Made by a program: the position numbers and the translations under genes
The notes under the pieces: model-generated
The model's database searches: none
What the model saw: only the letters and a program-made list of their open reading frames with translations
What the model was told of the DNA's origin: nothing
Part shown: positions 24,195-38,082 of the stretch, in pieces
How positions within the stretch are numbered: the stretch's first letter is position 1
How the letters are laid out: every line of letters starts with the position of its first letter
Assembly (NCBI GenBank): GCA_022113835.1
Contig: JAILWY010000003.1
Location: 12,237,501 to 12,301,500 of the forward strand
Reading direction: 5' to 3'
Source: Atopsyche davidsoni
Lineage: Eukaryota; Arthropoda; Insecta; Trichoptera; Hydrobiosidae
DNA length: 64,000 nucleotides

Positions 24195-24298
24195 TGTGGA
24201 GTGCGAATTGACTTCCACAAAACACTATATTATATTTAAATGTGTTACTATGATATATTTAAATGTAAAAAATAAAAATAAGTTAATTTGATTTTCAT

Positions 24299-24325
24299 CT
24301 GCAGTTTCCAACACATGTTTCGTGA
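24299..24325 (-). promoter_or_regulatory. Shared protease upstream motif (gene B)
   Basis: CTGCAGTTTCC, AACACATGTTTCG on the plus strand, 105 bases upstream of the ATG of gene B (which reads on the minus strand). It aligns with similar sequences upstream of C, pseudo-D, F and G. A TATA-like run lies between it and the ATG. Confidence 0.5.
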
Positions 24326-24964
24326 AACCGTTGGTTACGTTTTCAATGGTACAAAATAACCACACAGTTTGTTTATGATATCATGTATTATTGAATAAAT
24401 ATATTTTTTTATTAGTTTCGATAAAATAGCTCCTTGAACATGGTTTACAAATAAATCGATGCTTTTCAAATTAATCATTAGTAAATTAATTTAAAAAAAT
24501 ATACATAAGGGAAAAAAAGTATTTTAAGTCGTTGATATTCGAGGTCGTGTCATAAATGGAAAACGAGATAAACTACTTCGATAATTTTACTATAAAAATA
24601 TAATAATATTACTTTACAATTTGTTATTTATTTTTGCATCATATTTCCGTTTGTATTTTTTATAGTTTACGGTTGATATGTTATTCAATTGAAGTGTGAA
24701 ATCACTTACTTTTCAATAAATATATTGTTTGAAATAGAGTTATCATTGTTAACGGTAGTAATAATGTATTTTGATGTTTCGTCGAAGAAACTCATTTATT
24801 TTCAATCATAAATATTTTAATGCAAATGAATTGATTCGCCGGAGGTTTTGAAGACCCTCCTATCCCCAAGAAAGACCTAGTGTTCGTGGTTTTCTAAGGG
24901 GAAAATAGTGTAGTGGGTCCCCGGTTCCTTCTAAACTGCTGTTTTATATTGGAAGGAAAAGTAT
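24326..24964. other. Intergenic spacer between B and C
   Basis: AT-rich DNA with no gene or clear repeat before repeat R2. Confidence 0.4.
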
Positions 24965-25145
24965 GCGTATTGCTGCTCCCCAATAGCATTATTATATAAT
25001 TCTTTCCTTACAAAGCTTTGACGTTTATATTTGATACTCCTTCCGCAGACAATTCCAAGTCTACACTCCATTGCCGATCCTTTACAAACCCTCAGGGTAC
25101 AGAATTGCAGCCATGCACAAGCAACAGAATGGGGAGAGCGAGGAG
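24965..25145. repeat. Repeat R2, copy 2
   Basis: Matches 10,085-10,267 in the same orientation, with shared landmarks GCAGACAATTCCAAGTCTAC and AGCCATGCACAAGCAA. Downstream sequence differs from copy 1. Confidence 0.6.
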
Positions 25146-25549
25146 GATATTTATTATTTAATACAATAAGTTTAAAGGTTATCGAAAACCGTATAAAACA
25201 ATGGGAAAATCCTAGAAGATTTTGGCGATACAAAAAGGGCGAACTCACACGTCATCGCGGACTAGCCCTACACCCAATGCAAGTATCGTGGCTAGGTAAC
25301 AATTCATTATGCCGAGATAAATATTTCTGACTCGCGAGGATTGTTAACTTTATTAAATAAACGATGCGGCATTAAGATTTGTTAGGATATACACCTTCTT
25401 GAAATTTTGAATTTTCGTTATGATAGTTTTTTGATTGGGAGGACCATGCACAGTAACTGTATTGGCCAAGGCGCAAGACCACGATACCTATGGAGAATAT
25501 TAAGAAAAGTCTGTTGTTTTTAATCCAGTATATTTGTAGTAAATCTGAA

Positions 25550-27071
25550 TCACTCATCATTAAAGAACTTGGACTTGTTTTCGTCGATCCACTTGGCGTG
25601 GGTGCTGACTCGGGTGAACACGTCCGGCGTGTCGACCGCGCAGTTCTTGTGCGTTCCCCGGGAGTTGATCCCGACTTGCAAGCCACTCTCGAGGTCCACC
25701 AAGGGGCTGCCGGAGTCTCCCTGGAAGCCACAGCATGCTGGATGAAGGACTCTACACCCGTCGCGACACAACTGACAACCGGCCAACGAACCAACAACAT
25801 TTTTAATACGAGTTGCTATCGATTTATTTCTGCGTGTGTTGAGCGCTCAAGTGACGTCTTCTTTTTTGTCAGTTTATTTCGTTGTCAATTGTGTCGCAAC
25901 GCGTGTAGACGGCTCTAGCCTGACTACTGGCAGGACACGTAATTAATGAATAAACACGCCAAAGAGGCTTCCACATACGTAGCAAGACCCTTCTCCCTTG
26001 TCGCTCAGTGTGCAGATCTCGTCGATGACAAAAATCCACCAGGTGGACCTGCACTCATCCGTGCTTATTGTCCAGGTGTGAAGGATCTGGAGCTTTCTGG
26101 ACGAGACGCCCGGGTGCTAACAACAATAAAGCTCTTCAAACAACTTAGCATGTTACTTATCATTAGTCTCCTATGTCCATGATACTAAAACCACAAACTA
26201 AAAGTATTTTACACTTATGTAGACTCTACAAGTGCAGCAAAAAATCGCGACAGCATAGGGACATCGCAACAAACAGATTTTTGTGCCATTTTACTCTTTC
26301 AGCAAAAATTCCCCTACTTACTGATATCTTGCCCCACCCTGTCAGGGTGAGTCTCTTGTCGTCTTCGACATATCGGTCGTTCGCGTACTTGATGGGCTGC
26401 ACACGGTCACTGAACTTGATCGGGGTCCAAAGAATAATCAAACCAACGTCATTCGAATAGTGAACTTTAGTATAATTTGGATGAATTATGAATTTGTATG
26501 AGTTGTATGACTGTCCTCCACAATCCTGATAATTACTACCGACGTAGACATCGTAATCCCAGGGGTTTTTTTTGCTGAAATATAACAATTGATTATCCAA
26601 AAGATATTCAGTTTTATCGGCAAAAGAGATTACGTTGGTATTTTTACAAAAGAGTATATACTGACTCCAGGCAGTGGGCCGCCGTCAGGATGGCTCTCGT
26701 GGAGATGATGGATCCCCCGCAGAAATTCCTGCGAATTCCCACCCTCTGTATGGACGCCACATAAGGGTATGGCCCGGGGGCGTCTCTGCCTCCGACGATG
26801 CGGGGCTTGACGTCGAGCTCTCCAGCCTGAGCACCTGTAGAGTAGAGCATGCATTGCATCATACATTACATTCAACTTACTGAATTGCACTGAGACGCTT
26901 TGTGCAAGGACGCGTTTTCAGATTGTTATTCGAGATGACTGTTAATAAAGCAACTTGGAACAGCCGATTCAGAACTCCGAAGCCAAGCAGCAGGTCCCCA
27001 GCAGTGGTCAGATGATGTTCCCTGCATTCTTGCTTACCGAGGACCAGCAGCAGCAGAGCGAGTGGGCACAT
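25550..27071 (-). CDS. Protease C: chymotrypsin-fold serine protease
   Basis: Five exons on the minus strand: 27071-27038, 26834-26666, 26574-26322, 26116-25979, 25720-25550 (TGA); 254 residues. Signal peptide MCPLALLLLVLG; activation VKPR^IVGG; TAAHC (His57), SNDVGLIIL (Asp102), GWG, Cys168, Cys182, Cys191 and Cys220, GDSGSPL (Ser195). Gly at 189 and Asp at 226. Exon 4 is six bases longer than in A, B, F and G, adding two residues (near STWWIF) to the 168-182 loop. The signal exon is the shortest of the family. An AATAAA on the coding strand is at about 25,349-25,354. The last 20 codons and 3' flank are nearly identical to gene A, while the middle of the last exon differs. A MITE lies in the last intron. 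Confidence 0.9.
25746..25917. mobile_element. Foldback MITE copy
   Basis: Inside the last intron of protease C: left GACTCTACACCCGTCGCGAC, right TCAATTGTGTCGCAACGCGT then GTAGACGGC. Confidence 0.6.
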
Positions 27072-27167
27072 CGCGGACTGTGGGCCTTCCGCAAGTCGCA
27101 ATGGCACTTGGTTGTGTGTCATTTTTATATTGAAAATACTTTGAGAAATAGATTTTATCATGTAAAT

Positions 27168-27194
27168 CTGAAATTCCTAACATATGGTCCGTAG
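27168..27194 (-). promoter_or_regulatory. Shared protease upstream motif (gene C)
   Basis: CTGAAATTCCTAACATATGG then TCCGTAG, ending 97 bases from the ATG of gene C. It aligns with the motif of gene G at CTAACA(C/T)(G/A)TGGT(T/C)CGTAG. Confidence 0.5.
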
Positions 27195-27474
27195 AACTGA
27201 AAACCCCACTACGCGTGTAGTTAAATTTTTGAACCACGCGTCTTTTCGTAGTTTGAAGCTATCGTTATAATATTTTTAATATTGAATTATGCATATAAGT
27301 TTTTATTGATATAAGTTTTATGAGTTACAATTTTTTGATACATTTAAATGTGTGACATGTAATATGACATAATAAAATATATGTGAAAGAACAACAATTT
27401 GTAATGTTTAGAGGTCTTTTCTTGAATGAAGACTTCTTAATTATGTGATTTATACCCAAAATAGATAAGTAGAA

Positions 27475-27646
27475 TCAGCTTTTTTTAATGTACTTTGACT
27501 TGTTTTCATCGATCCACCTGGCGTAGTTGCTCACTCGGATGAAAACGTCTGGCAGTCCCTACAGCGCAGTGTTTTGATGCTATCCTGGAGGCGATGCCGA
27601 CTTGCAAGCCATTCTCAGGATACACCAGGGGGAAGCCGGAGTCTCC
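27475..27646 (-). pseudogene. Pseudo-D: orphan last exon of a serine protease
   Basis: After an intact acceptor (TTCCAG), the minus strand reads GDSGFPLVYPENG and then LQVGIASRIASKHCAV in one frame. A one-base excess near 27,560 then shifts the frame; the neighbouring frame continues LPDVFIRVSNYARWIDENK to a TGA. The length is 172 bases, one more than the exons of A and C. Exons for His57, Asp102 and Cys168 were not found upstream, yet the shared upstream motif persists at 28,024. This is the remains of a deleted tandem copy. Confidence 0.8.
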
Positions 27647-28023
27647 CTGGAAGCCACATCATCACTGGGTACACCTTCCTACTGACGAGAAGTCCTCCGA
27701 GCCTACTACACACGTAGCAAAATAACCGTCTGGAGCGCTATGACTCCCTATTCGTCATTTTGTCACGGTTTTGGCGAAAAAACGGCCAGTTGGGTTGTTA
27801 TGTGTCTAGTGAGCTTTGACCTCCTCCATTTGGAATAAATCTTCGTACGCTACAGAAACTGGCGTAACCCAGACTTTGCAGAGATGTGGTCCACCACATG
27901 TGTGCTCACCTATATATATAAGTGATGAATTTGAGGTGATGATTAATTTCAATTTGTGTTTATGTGAAACTCTCTTGGGTACACAGCACCCCTCAGACTA
28001 GTGTTGGTGTATAAAGTGTAAAT
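27647..28023. other. Remains of the deleted part of pseudo-D
   Basis: Contains MITE-like arms at about 27,705-27,815 and TATATATATAAG near 27,913, but no recognisable protease exons. The expected start codon position (about 27,927, from the motif spacing) has no signal-peptide frame. Confidence 0.35.
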
Positions 28024-28050
28024 CTGCAGCTCTCAACACGTGTTCCGAGT
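28024..28050 (-). promoter_or_regulatory. Shared protease upstream motif (pseudo-D)
   Basis: CTGCAGCTCTCAACACGTGT then TCCGAGT, aligned with the motifs of B, C and G and in the same orientation relative to the dead gene. It shows that D once had the same upstream arrangement. Confidence 0.5.
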
Positions 28051-28616
28051 TTATCAAAAAAATCGGTGCAGTTGGGTCATTTCGCGTGATTCAAGCCGAC
28101 ACTCCAGACTAACGGAGACACGTGATAAGCTAGAGTTACTGTGCCTAAACAATTTATTTCTCTTAGCGTAGGCAATATTGTTGGAAAAACTATATTTTAA
28201 ATTAACAATAAACTATACGAGGATTTGAAAGAGTTAGCAATATATATTTATAATTGTAATAAATAACTTGTGCTTAATGTTAGTTAGTCGGAAATCTTAG
28301 ACGCAAGTTAAAAATAATACAATTTTATGCCAGTGGTGTACGTTACAAATAAAAAAACAACCGACAAAACATATTGCATTGAAAACTGCTATCGGCGATT
28401 CTTCTTCACAATGGCGTTAACTTATTGTCCTCTTTTTGGCGATACCGCAAAAAGTGAAGTATTGTACTTTACTTACAAGTGATAATGTGCGCCGCACGCC
28501 ACTGTGCACTACTCAGGTATTTAAGGTAGATAAAAGGTCTCCGATGAAATCATCTTGCAGTGCCTTACTGACGGTGAATAGTTACTTATTATATTTCAAA
28601 ATCTAAGGTCTTCATT

Positions 28617-31600
28617 ATGTACAAGATCTTTGTTTTATTTTTGATTGGCGTCCAAGCTGTTTGTAGCAGTGAGTATGATTGTACAATTTTAACTCCTGGT
28701 GGTGTAAGAGATAGAACACTCGCTTGCCGACTATAAGGTTGCGGTTTCGGTCCTGTTAAATTTGTAAATTGGGTGCAAACCGATCGTGATTTATCTTAAA
28801 TAAACAAATGCCGGAGATGCAACAAACCTTTTCATATCAGATTCTAGTGCTCGCTTACATGTCAGTTCTTGACACATCTGCATTGTTTTATGAAATTGTG
28901 TCTTCTGCCAAACCTGCTGCTAACCTTCTGAATAGCTGATTATCGAAAATAATAGTTAACTCTTAAGAGCCGTTTTTTACTACACACGGGTAGTATAAGG
29001 ATTAGTTTACATGCGCTTTATTTTCAATTATTGATTCATTATTTTAAAAAAAATTCGGATTTCGTGTTTTCTTTCTAAAACCGGAAATTGTAATGTATCT
29101 GATATTAAATGTCGTAAAACAAATAATGTTTTGAAACGCTAAGTGTGTGAATATTTTTTTAGTGGCTTACAGTTGTTTAAAATCTTATCACGCAACTATT
29201 GGAAAAAATACAGTCATACAAAGAAAAATATTACAACATATAAAATTCCCATAAAAACTAGTCTGAAGCAAAAGTATGTAGTTTTTATGTGATTTCATAA
29301 CATTTTTATAGCGCGTCGAAAAATATTTTATTATTAATATATATATATGGAAATTTGTTGGTCGGTTGTCAGTTGTGGCGCGATGTGCGTCGGTGGCCTT
29401 GGGTGGGTAATTTTTGGGTATTGTCGCAGGTCCTGTGGTCGGTGGCAGGATAGTGCCTGCACGAGCTGTGCCTTACCAGGTGGCCGTGTACGGGTTACGG
29501 GCCTTGTGCGGAGGCTCCATCATCTCTTCTAGAACCGTCTTGACAGCTGCGCACTGTTTATTTGACAAAAACAAGTAAGATATCTATAAATTATTGTTTC
29601 AAAAACTTTTTCATAAATTAAATGCTTTTAGATTTGTTTTTCACACTCAGTGAAACAAACCCTTCAACACATACTGCGACAATACTAATGAACAAATTGC
29701 TCGCAACTATTTTGTCTATAAAATGGCGAAAATATTATTTATAGCAATTTTCTTGTTGCTCAGTTGTGTTGCTACGTGTGTAGTGCGCTTAAATATGCAC
29801 GCACAAGTATGCGTGTTAATAGTTGCGTATGTTTTAAAAATATTCAATTTTATGTTATTCATGACGGTAATGATCCGCAATTGTTTTATCTTGATACTAA
29901 AAATTACAATTTAATAAAAATCTAAGCTCTCTCTAAAGTAGAGTATATATGATCTATGGCATGGCAACTAAATAGTGGGGCTTTAGCGTTTTAGATCCCA
30001 GTGTGTGAGCATGGATGTGATTGTGAAACGCTGTTGTTTCGGTCGGTAATATTCTTGAATTGTTGACAGGTTGCAGCCTTCTGATAATTTTGTCATCTTG
30101 GCTGGTACCAATGACATGTCCAGTCTTCTAAAGCTCTCTCTTGGAAAAACCCCTCCCTCAAGGCTCTTTCACAGAAACATTCACCTACCTCGTCAAATCA
30201 TCATTCACCCAGAGTATAATGATACAGGCTATGATGGTGACATAGCCTTGGTAATCCTATCGCAGCCGATCATATTCTCTAGCGTGAAGCAGCCGGTTAG
30301 AATCGCAGGAGGTGACTACCACATGGACGACAACAAGATGCTCACAGCGACCGGGTGGGGGTATATCGATGTAAGTAGAGTGTCAGTGGGCGGAAGTCGA
30401 GTACTTAGTGGAGGAGAGTGCCTCTCTCACGCTGACCGGGTGGGGCTGCTCAGTGTGGAGATCTGTGATGATTGCACTTGAGCGGTTTACACACGATACA
30501 AAAAGGGTGACCACTGACAAAAAAAATTTGGTCAGTTCGATATATATATTGTCTTTTTAAAAATTCAATGTCTTGGTGTCTTTTAGGCTAACAGAAATGT
30601 TCGTAACAATTATCTTCGCACAGTTAATTTAAATTATGTCAACAATTACGAATGCTGGAAGACATTTCTAAACGTCAAACTCGTACGTATAATATTTTTA
30701 TTTACATTTTGGACTAAAAATCGCGGTTTTCTGACCATTGATCCAATCATTTGATACGATCAAAAACGAGCTACTCAAAAAACTCGCATTTTTTCCCTTT
30801 TACTATTAGCCATTTAATCACACAGCAATACAACTGACAACCGACTAATAAATTGCCATCGACTTGTTAATATATAATGACCATTGGCATAATTTTTTGG
30901 CGAAGCCAGTGAATGGGCGAAAATATTTAAAACATGGTTAATTGAGTTACATTCGATGTAATTTGTTGGACGGTTGTCAGGTGGAACGATGTGTATTTAT
31001 TGTTTTTTTTTTATTGAAGATGAATTTTACCGAAAACCGTCTAGAAAGCAAATTGGAATTAATTATTGACAGTTTTGAGGACATCGATTCAACGGGCGTG
31101 GTTCGCATGATCTGCGCTTTCTTTGACCTCGAAGAAGAGGAGTGCATTGTACGTACCCTTATTGCTAATTTTTATAATTTTGTACAACATTTAAAAAAAA
31201 AATCTTTAAATAAATATTATAGAATTAAAGATTTTTTTAGGATTTGATTATGATTTGAATAATATAAGTAAAAGAATAACTATTTTTTTTACCATTTTAT
31301 TTAATTCTCTCTACAACCGGATAGTACTTTTTGAAATGCAGAAACGATGATTGGACTTCCTCATTTGACTACGGTTGTTGCAGACCACACATTCAGATTG
31401 AATCTACTATAATAATAGCCATTGTGTGTGTGTGTATGTTTCATTTTTTGCTTCTCTATAGAATATCTTAAAAGATACAACGCTGATTTTTTGCACGTAA
31501 GTTAAGTAAATTTTTCCACAGCTATGTGCCGAATTTCAAGACGATAGGATAATATTTTTATTCATAAACTAATTTAATTAAACTATAAAATATGCTCTAG

Positions 31601-33466
31601 CGAGTTTCAATATGTACGAATTATAAGATTTTATTGTTCAACACGAGAATTTCAAATTTAGAACTTAGAAATTTAGAAATTTTCAGTTTATGTCAGCTTG
31701 ACACAAGTACCAATTTTATTTTTTTGATTCATTGTTTGTGACACGAAATGTGATATTTCCTAGAATGGCTTTGCTTTCGAAATTAATATCCGGATATTCA
31801 AAATATATGTGTACAAAATGAAATCAAATATTCATCTAATTGTCAGCCAAACATATGTTCAAACACTATTGCATCGTTCATCGAATACGTCATTTTATGA
31901 CGGGCTACATTTCTAGTACTAAAATATTTTCTGAAATATGTTACTCGTGTGCATTACATGGAAACATTTTAAATTGACATATTTTATATAATTAGTGGGA
32001 CTGAAAAAATCACTCACATATCATAAGTTATCAATAATCATTACCATCCAAATTTAGTTATAAAATTGTAAAAACACACCATATAAGCAGCTAAACACCT
32101 ATAACCATCGCCCAATTGCCATTGACAAATTTTTTCGATAAATTAAGAATTAGCTTTTTTTTTTTACTGTTACATTTTTCGACAAAGCTGTACAGTTTGA
32201 TCATAAAAATTGGACGGTAATTTGTAGGGTAGTTTGTTAAAATTAATGGCTAAAAAATAGTAATTTGTTGGTCGCTTGACTTCCCCGCTTGAATTTCATG
32301 CTGCCAGTCGTTGTAACTTTTAATTCTTAACTACTTAATATTTATATTTAAAATAGAATTTCATGTTTTAGAGAAACAGTACGTGGAAACCTCTTATTCT
32401 CAATTTTATTAAAACTATAATTAACGGAAGCCAGGAGGAAAAGCTCTGCTCAAACACCAACTCGGCTGATAGCGCATGCACGGTAAGTTGCACGGCATTG
32501 AGAATAATATATTTTAATTCTTTGATTTGTAAACGTATTATATTCACATAATGAAGATAAATGCGATAGCAACTCTGGTCAATTTTCTTGTGTTATTAGG
32601 AGAGTTCATGGGGGTCCAGCATAGACGAAAACCCTAAACGAGTCTTCGCTGTAATTTTAGAACATGAATTACGAGATATAGTAGGAAAAGATAAAGAGGC
32701 AAGCAACCTCTGTACAGTCAGCAACCCAGGAAGTGGCATTTGTTCAGTAAGTGATTTTCAATTTTCTTTGCTTCTTTCCAAATCCACAGTTTTCTGATAA
32801 TCTAAGAATAAGTCAACAAACTACACTAATCAGTTGGCGTTCACAAAGAAAGAAGCAAAAATAGGCAATTATAGCTCTCTTTGGCATGATATGCCTCCAG
32901 CATATGTCGTCTATAAGCCTGTATGATAGATACAAATATTCTATAAGACTGCTGCTGCACAGTTCAATTTCAGTTTTAAAAAACAGTTTATACTTTTAAA
33001 ATCTGGAAATGTTTTATGCTTCACCCGGATTCGAATTCCGCCCCGACCAGAACCTTGGCTCGGTGCTTCCTACCCTTGATGGTGTCCACTGGTGGAATAA
33101 ACACGAAAATATAATCGCTGTATACTCAGCAACAAATCGCAACAATTTTTAATATGTAATTTTTGATAGGTCAAATACCGAATGGCATTTTTAGTTGTTT
33201 AGATTTGTGCCATCTTTTATGCGATTTTGCTTAAAATCTTTGCTGAGTCGAATCGTTGTTGCGATCTGTTTCTACGTGTGTAAGGAGCTTAAAAATGAAC
33301 ACGCTATTTCCAGGGAGACTCCGGCGGACCCTTAGTGGACCTTAGAACCAATACCCAGGTCGGGATTTCTTCCTTTTTATTGAGTTCTTGTGCAGATGGA
33401 TTACCCAACTTCTTCACCAGGGTCAGTTTTTACGCCGACTGGATAAAGGAAAACATCGTCCAGTAA
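28617..33466 (+). CDS. Protease E: serine protease with tandem cassette exons
   Basis: Plus strand, exons 28617-28668, 29430-29574, 30070-30370, 30587-30682, 31020-31148, 32372-32482, 32600-32746, 33314-33466 (TAA). Using all gives 377 residues; family members have about 250. Signal peptide MYKIFVLFLIGVQAVCS is followed directly by SPVVGG, so no Arg/Lys activation site is seen. CGGSII, TAAHC (His57), GDIALVIL (Asp102), GWG, Cys168 in YECWKTF and GDSGGPL (Ser195) are intact. Position 226 is Asn (LPNFF), unlike the Asp of its neighbours. The Cys168 exon is split after FLNVKL, and the three following phase-0 exons each end in a Cys-x(7-9)-Cys module matching Cys182-Cys191. The shared upstream motif is absent. 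Splice sites are good throughout, so it appears functional; how the three exons are used is unknown. Confidence 0.82.
28695..28758 (+). repeat. tRNA-like SINE fragment
   Basis: GGTGGTGTAAGAGATAGAAC then GGTTGCGGTTTCGGTCC resemble degraded A and B boxes. It sits in intron 1 of protease E. Confidence 0.3.
31020..31148 (+). other. Gene E cassette exon 1 (Cys182-Cys191 module)
   Basis: Acceptor after a long T run (ATTGAAG), donor ATT|GTACGT, 129 bases, phase 0 at both ends. Encodes 43 residues: MNFTENRLESKLELIIDSF, an acidic spacer, then RMICAFFDLEEEECI. If joined directly to the GDSGGP exon, residues 189-192 would be Glu, Glu, Cys, Ile. Confidence 0.7.
32372..32482 (+). other. Gene E cassette exon 2 (Cys182-Cys191 module)
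   Basis: Acceptor CATGTTTTAG, donor ACG|GTAAGT, 111 bases, phase 0 at both ends. Encodes 37 residues: STWKPLILNFIKTIINGS, then EEKLCSNTNSADSACT. Joined to the GDSGGP exon it would place Ser, Ala, Cys, Thr at 189-192. Confidence 0.75.
32600..32746 (+). other. Gene E cassette exon 3 (Cys182-Cys191 module)
   Basis: Acceptor TTGTGTTATTAG, donor TCA|GTAAGT, 147 bases, phase 0 at both ends. Encodes 49 residues: ESSWGSSIDENPKRVFAVIL, a charged spacer, then NLCTVSNPGSGICS. It is the cassette next to the GDSGGP exon and places Gly, Ile, Cys, Ser at 189-192, the Gly189 of the neighbouring proteases. Confidence 0.78.
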
Positions 33467-33891
33467 ATCTGGAAACCGGTTGAAATCTTCCGAGTGATTT
33501 TCAAACCAAATTATTATTTATATAATGTTATAAAAGCCTATACACACGCCGCGACACAACTGGCAACTGAGCAAAAAAATGCCGTTTGCAATTTTAAAGC
33601 GATTTCGCCAAAAAAATTACTCAAAAATGACATACGAGTATTTAAATTTACAATCGCAATTTGTTACAGCATGTGAGGCTTGAAGATCAAACTTTAATTA
33701 TCATATATTTTTAATTAATTATTTGTATTCTACCAAAACGTGTATCTTTTATAACACTATTAATTTTACAAATGCTTATTATTATTATTTCATTTAAATA
33801 AAATTATAATTTTTCTAAAACATTTCCATTTATTAATTATGATATTATTGTTTGAATATATATATAATATATATATATAAATATATGTATA

Positions 33892-33970
<79 letters not shown>

Positions 33971-35627
33971 ACAATAAAATCTGACCTTTAAGACAAGTAT
34001 TTTTATAAACCAATTCTGTAATTAATTATGTGCAAAGATACAATCTAACTTGTATGTGTTTGTTGTGTTTATATATTGACCAAAATGTTGAACAATATCA
34101 AAAGCAAATAAGTATGATATTTACATGAGGTTTTCCCAAATCCTTTGAGATTTTATGAACATATGAATCCAAATGATATTTAACAGATATTTGAATGAGC
34201 TTGAATAAATTTTCGTTTTAACTGTTCATTAAAATGTTATTTTTTAACGGCTGTGTTTTTTCTTTAAATTGATTTCCTTTTTTTTCACGACTCCCTGACC
34301 TTCGGGGTAAATTGATTGTCGCGCATGTAAAATGTGCCAGATGTCATTATTTGTAAATAAATGGCACGGAAAAACTACATTGAAAATAGATTACGACCTC
34401 AATTGTAAAACAAACTTGTGGGTGAGTTTCTGTTTAATTATATTTTATTTTTTTATAAATAAAAATCCTACCTTTTTTTCATAGCATCCTGTATTTATAT
34501 AATTTTAATCGGTGTGTCCATCTCTTGTGTAATTATCTTTCGAAGACATTCTAGTTTATATAATCTAAATAAACAAGTAGTTTATAACTATAAAAGAGCA
34601 GGGAAAAAGTAGATAAGCAAGCAATTGGAAGCACTCGCAATTGTGTTCGGTTTGGTAGAAATCCAGACACGATTTTTTCTAAAAAGAGTGTTGGTTTATC
34701 TTTGAGCTTGAAGATAATTTATAGTTTTTTAGAATTATTGCTCTAACCGAATTCGAGCCCAAGACTCAACCACTGAACGACAAGGAGGTAAATTAAAAAT
34801 CAATCCATGAACATGTTTACTTGAATTTTTTATTACCTTAATTTTATGAGTGCATGCTCAAATTGATTAAATCACGCTTATAAACTATACCAAAAGTTAT
34901 TATTTTTAAATTGCAGAGAAAATTATGACGCATTTAAATTTGATTATTTTCCGTTACTTTGGTGTTAGGCTTATAATTTTTTTTCTAAGATATATATTAC
35001 TGAGCTGAAAGCTATTTTTGGCCAATTTGTCCAAATATTCTACGAAATACGACTATGCATTTTTAAAAATTTATTTCCTAATATATATATAAATAAATAC
35101 TATTGAGACTTTTAAAAGGTGTATACTCTGCTGCTGGCCGGCGTCTCGTCGTTCGTAAGCCAAGTGGATCAACCGGAAAAAAAAAGCGATTAAAATCTAA
35201 ACGCTAGAAATTTTAGATACGAATATACTCAATTATAAAGCAATATTAGATTTAAAATCGTATGTAAATTTAAAACCTTTATTATTTAAAAATAAACCAA
35301 AATAAATATATTATTTACTCAAATAATCTTGCATGAAATATTTTCAAATAATCACATTTAAATTTATTTAATGGTAAGTAAATAAATTGTTCGTTGAATC
35401 TTAGGAATTTCTTCATATTAAAAATTCTTTAAATGTAAAAATATATATGTAACTGTTATTTTTACATTATTAATCACAACACGAGTCCGGATACTCGAAA
35501 TCATTTAATTTAATAAATGCAGGTTTTAAAAAAAATTGCCTCATTGATTGGTTAAATTTTGTGATGATATAGGACCCGTAAGTTCGAGGCGTTTATTTAT
35601 TATTAATGTTAATTTATTAAACGTTTT
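33467..35627. other. Intergenic spacer between E and F
   Basis: Has a MITE left arm at about 33,535-33,580, the AT microsatellite below, and a minus-strand tRNA-like SINE piece at about 34,740-34,788 (GTTCAGTGGTTGAG then GGGCTCGAATTCGG). No gene is seen. Confidence 0.45.
33858..33968. repeat. AT dinucleotide microsatellite
   Basis: Almost uninterrupted (AT)n with a few TGTATAT interruptions on its left side, between proteases E and F. Likely polymorphic in length. Confidence 0.9.
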
Positions 35628-35649
35628 TACGAAACACATATTGAGAGTG
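35628..35649 (+). promoter_or_regulatory. Shared protease upstream motif (gene F)
   Basis: TACGAAACACATATTGAGAG then TG, ending 97 bases before the ATG of gene F. It matches the reverse complement of the gene B motif (ACGAAACATGTGTTGGAAAC) and occupies the same position as in C and G. Confidence 0.4.
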
Positions 35650-35745
35650 TTAGGACTTTATAATGTAAAGTTATAAATATAATTTTAATACGTAAATGCA
35701 TTTAGTACAAAAACATCGTAATTCGCGAAAGGTTATAATTTAAAA

Positions 35746-38082
<2,337 letters not shown>

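Noticed and set aside
26173..26460. Plus-strand frames opposite the protease exons
   Set aside because: They are antisense shadows of the real exons of gene C; similar shadows exist opposite A, B and G.
29347..29532. 61-codon plus-strand frame over exon 2 of gene E
   Set aside because: It begins in MITE sequence and reads exon 2 in the wrong frame; the spliced frame gives the conserved CGGSII and TAAHC motifs.
33858..33968. CRISPR-like or satellite array
   Set aside because: It is a plain AT dinucleotide microsatellite; no spaced repeats of CRISPR type exist in the window.
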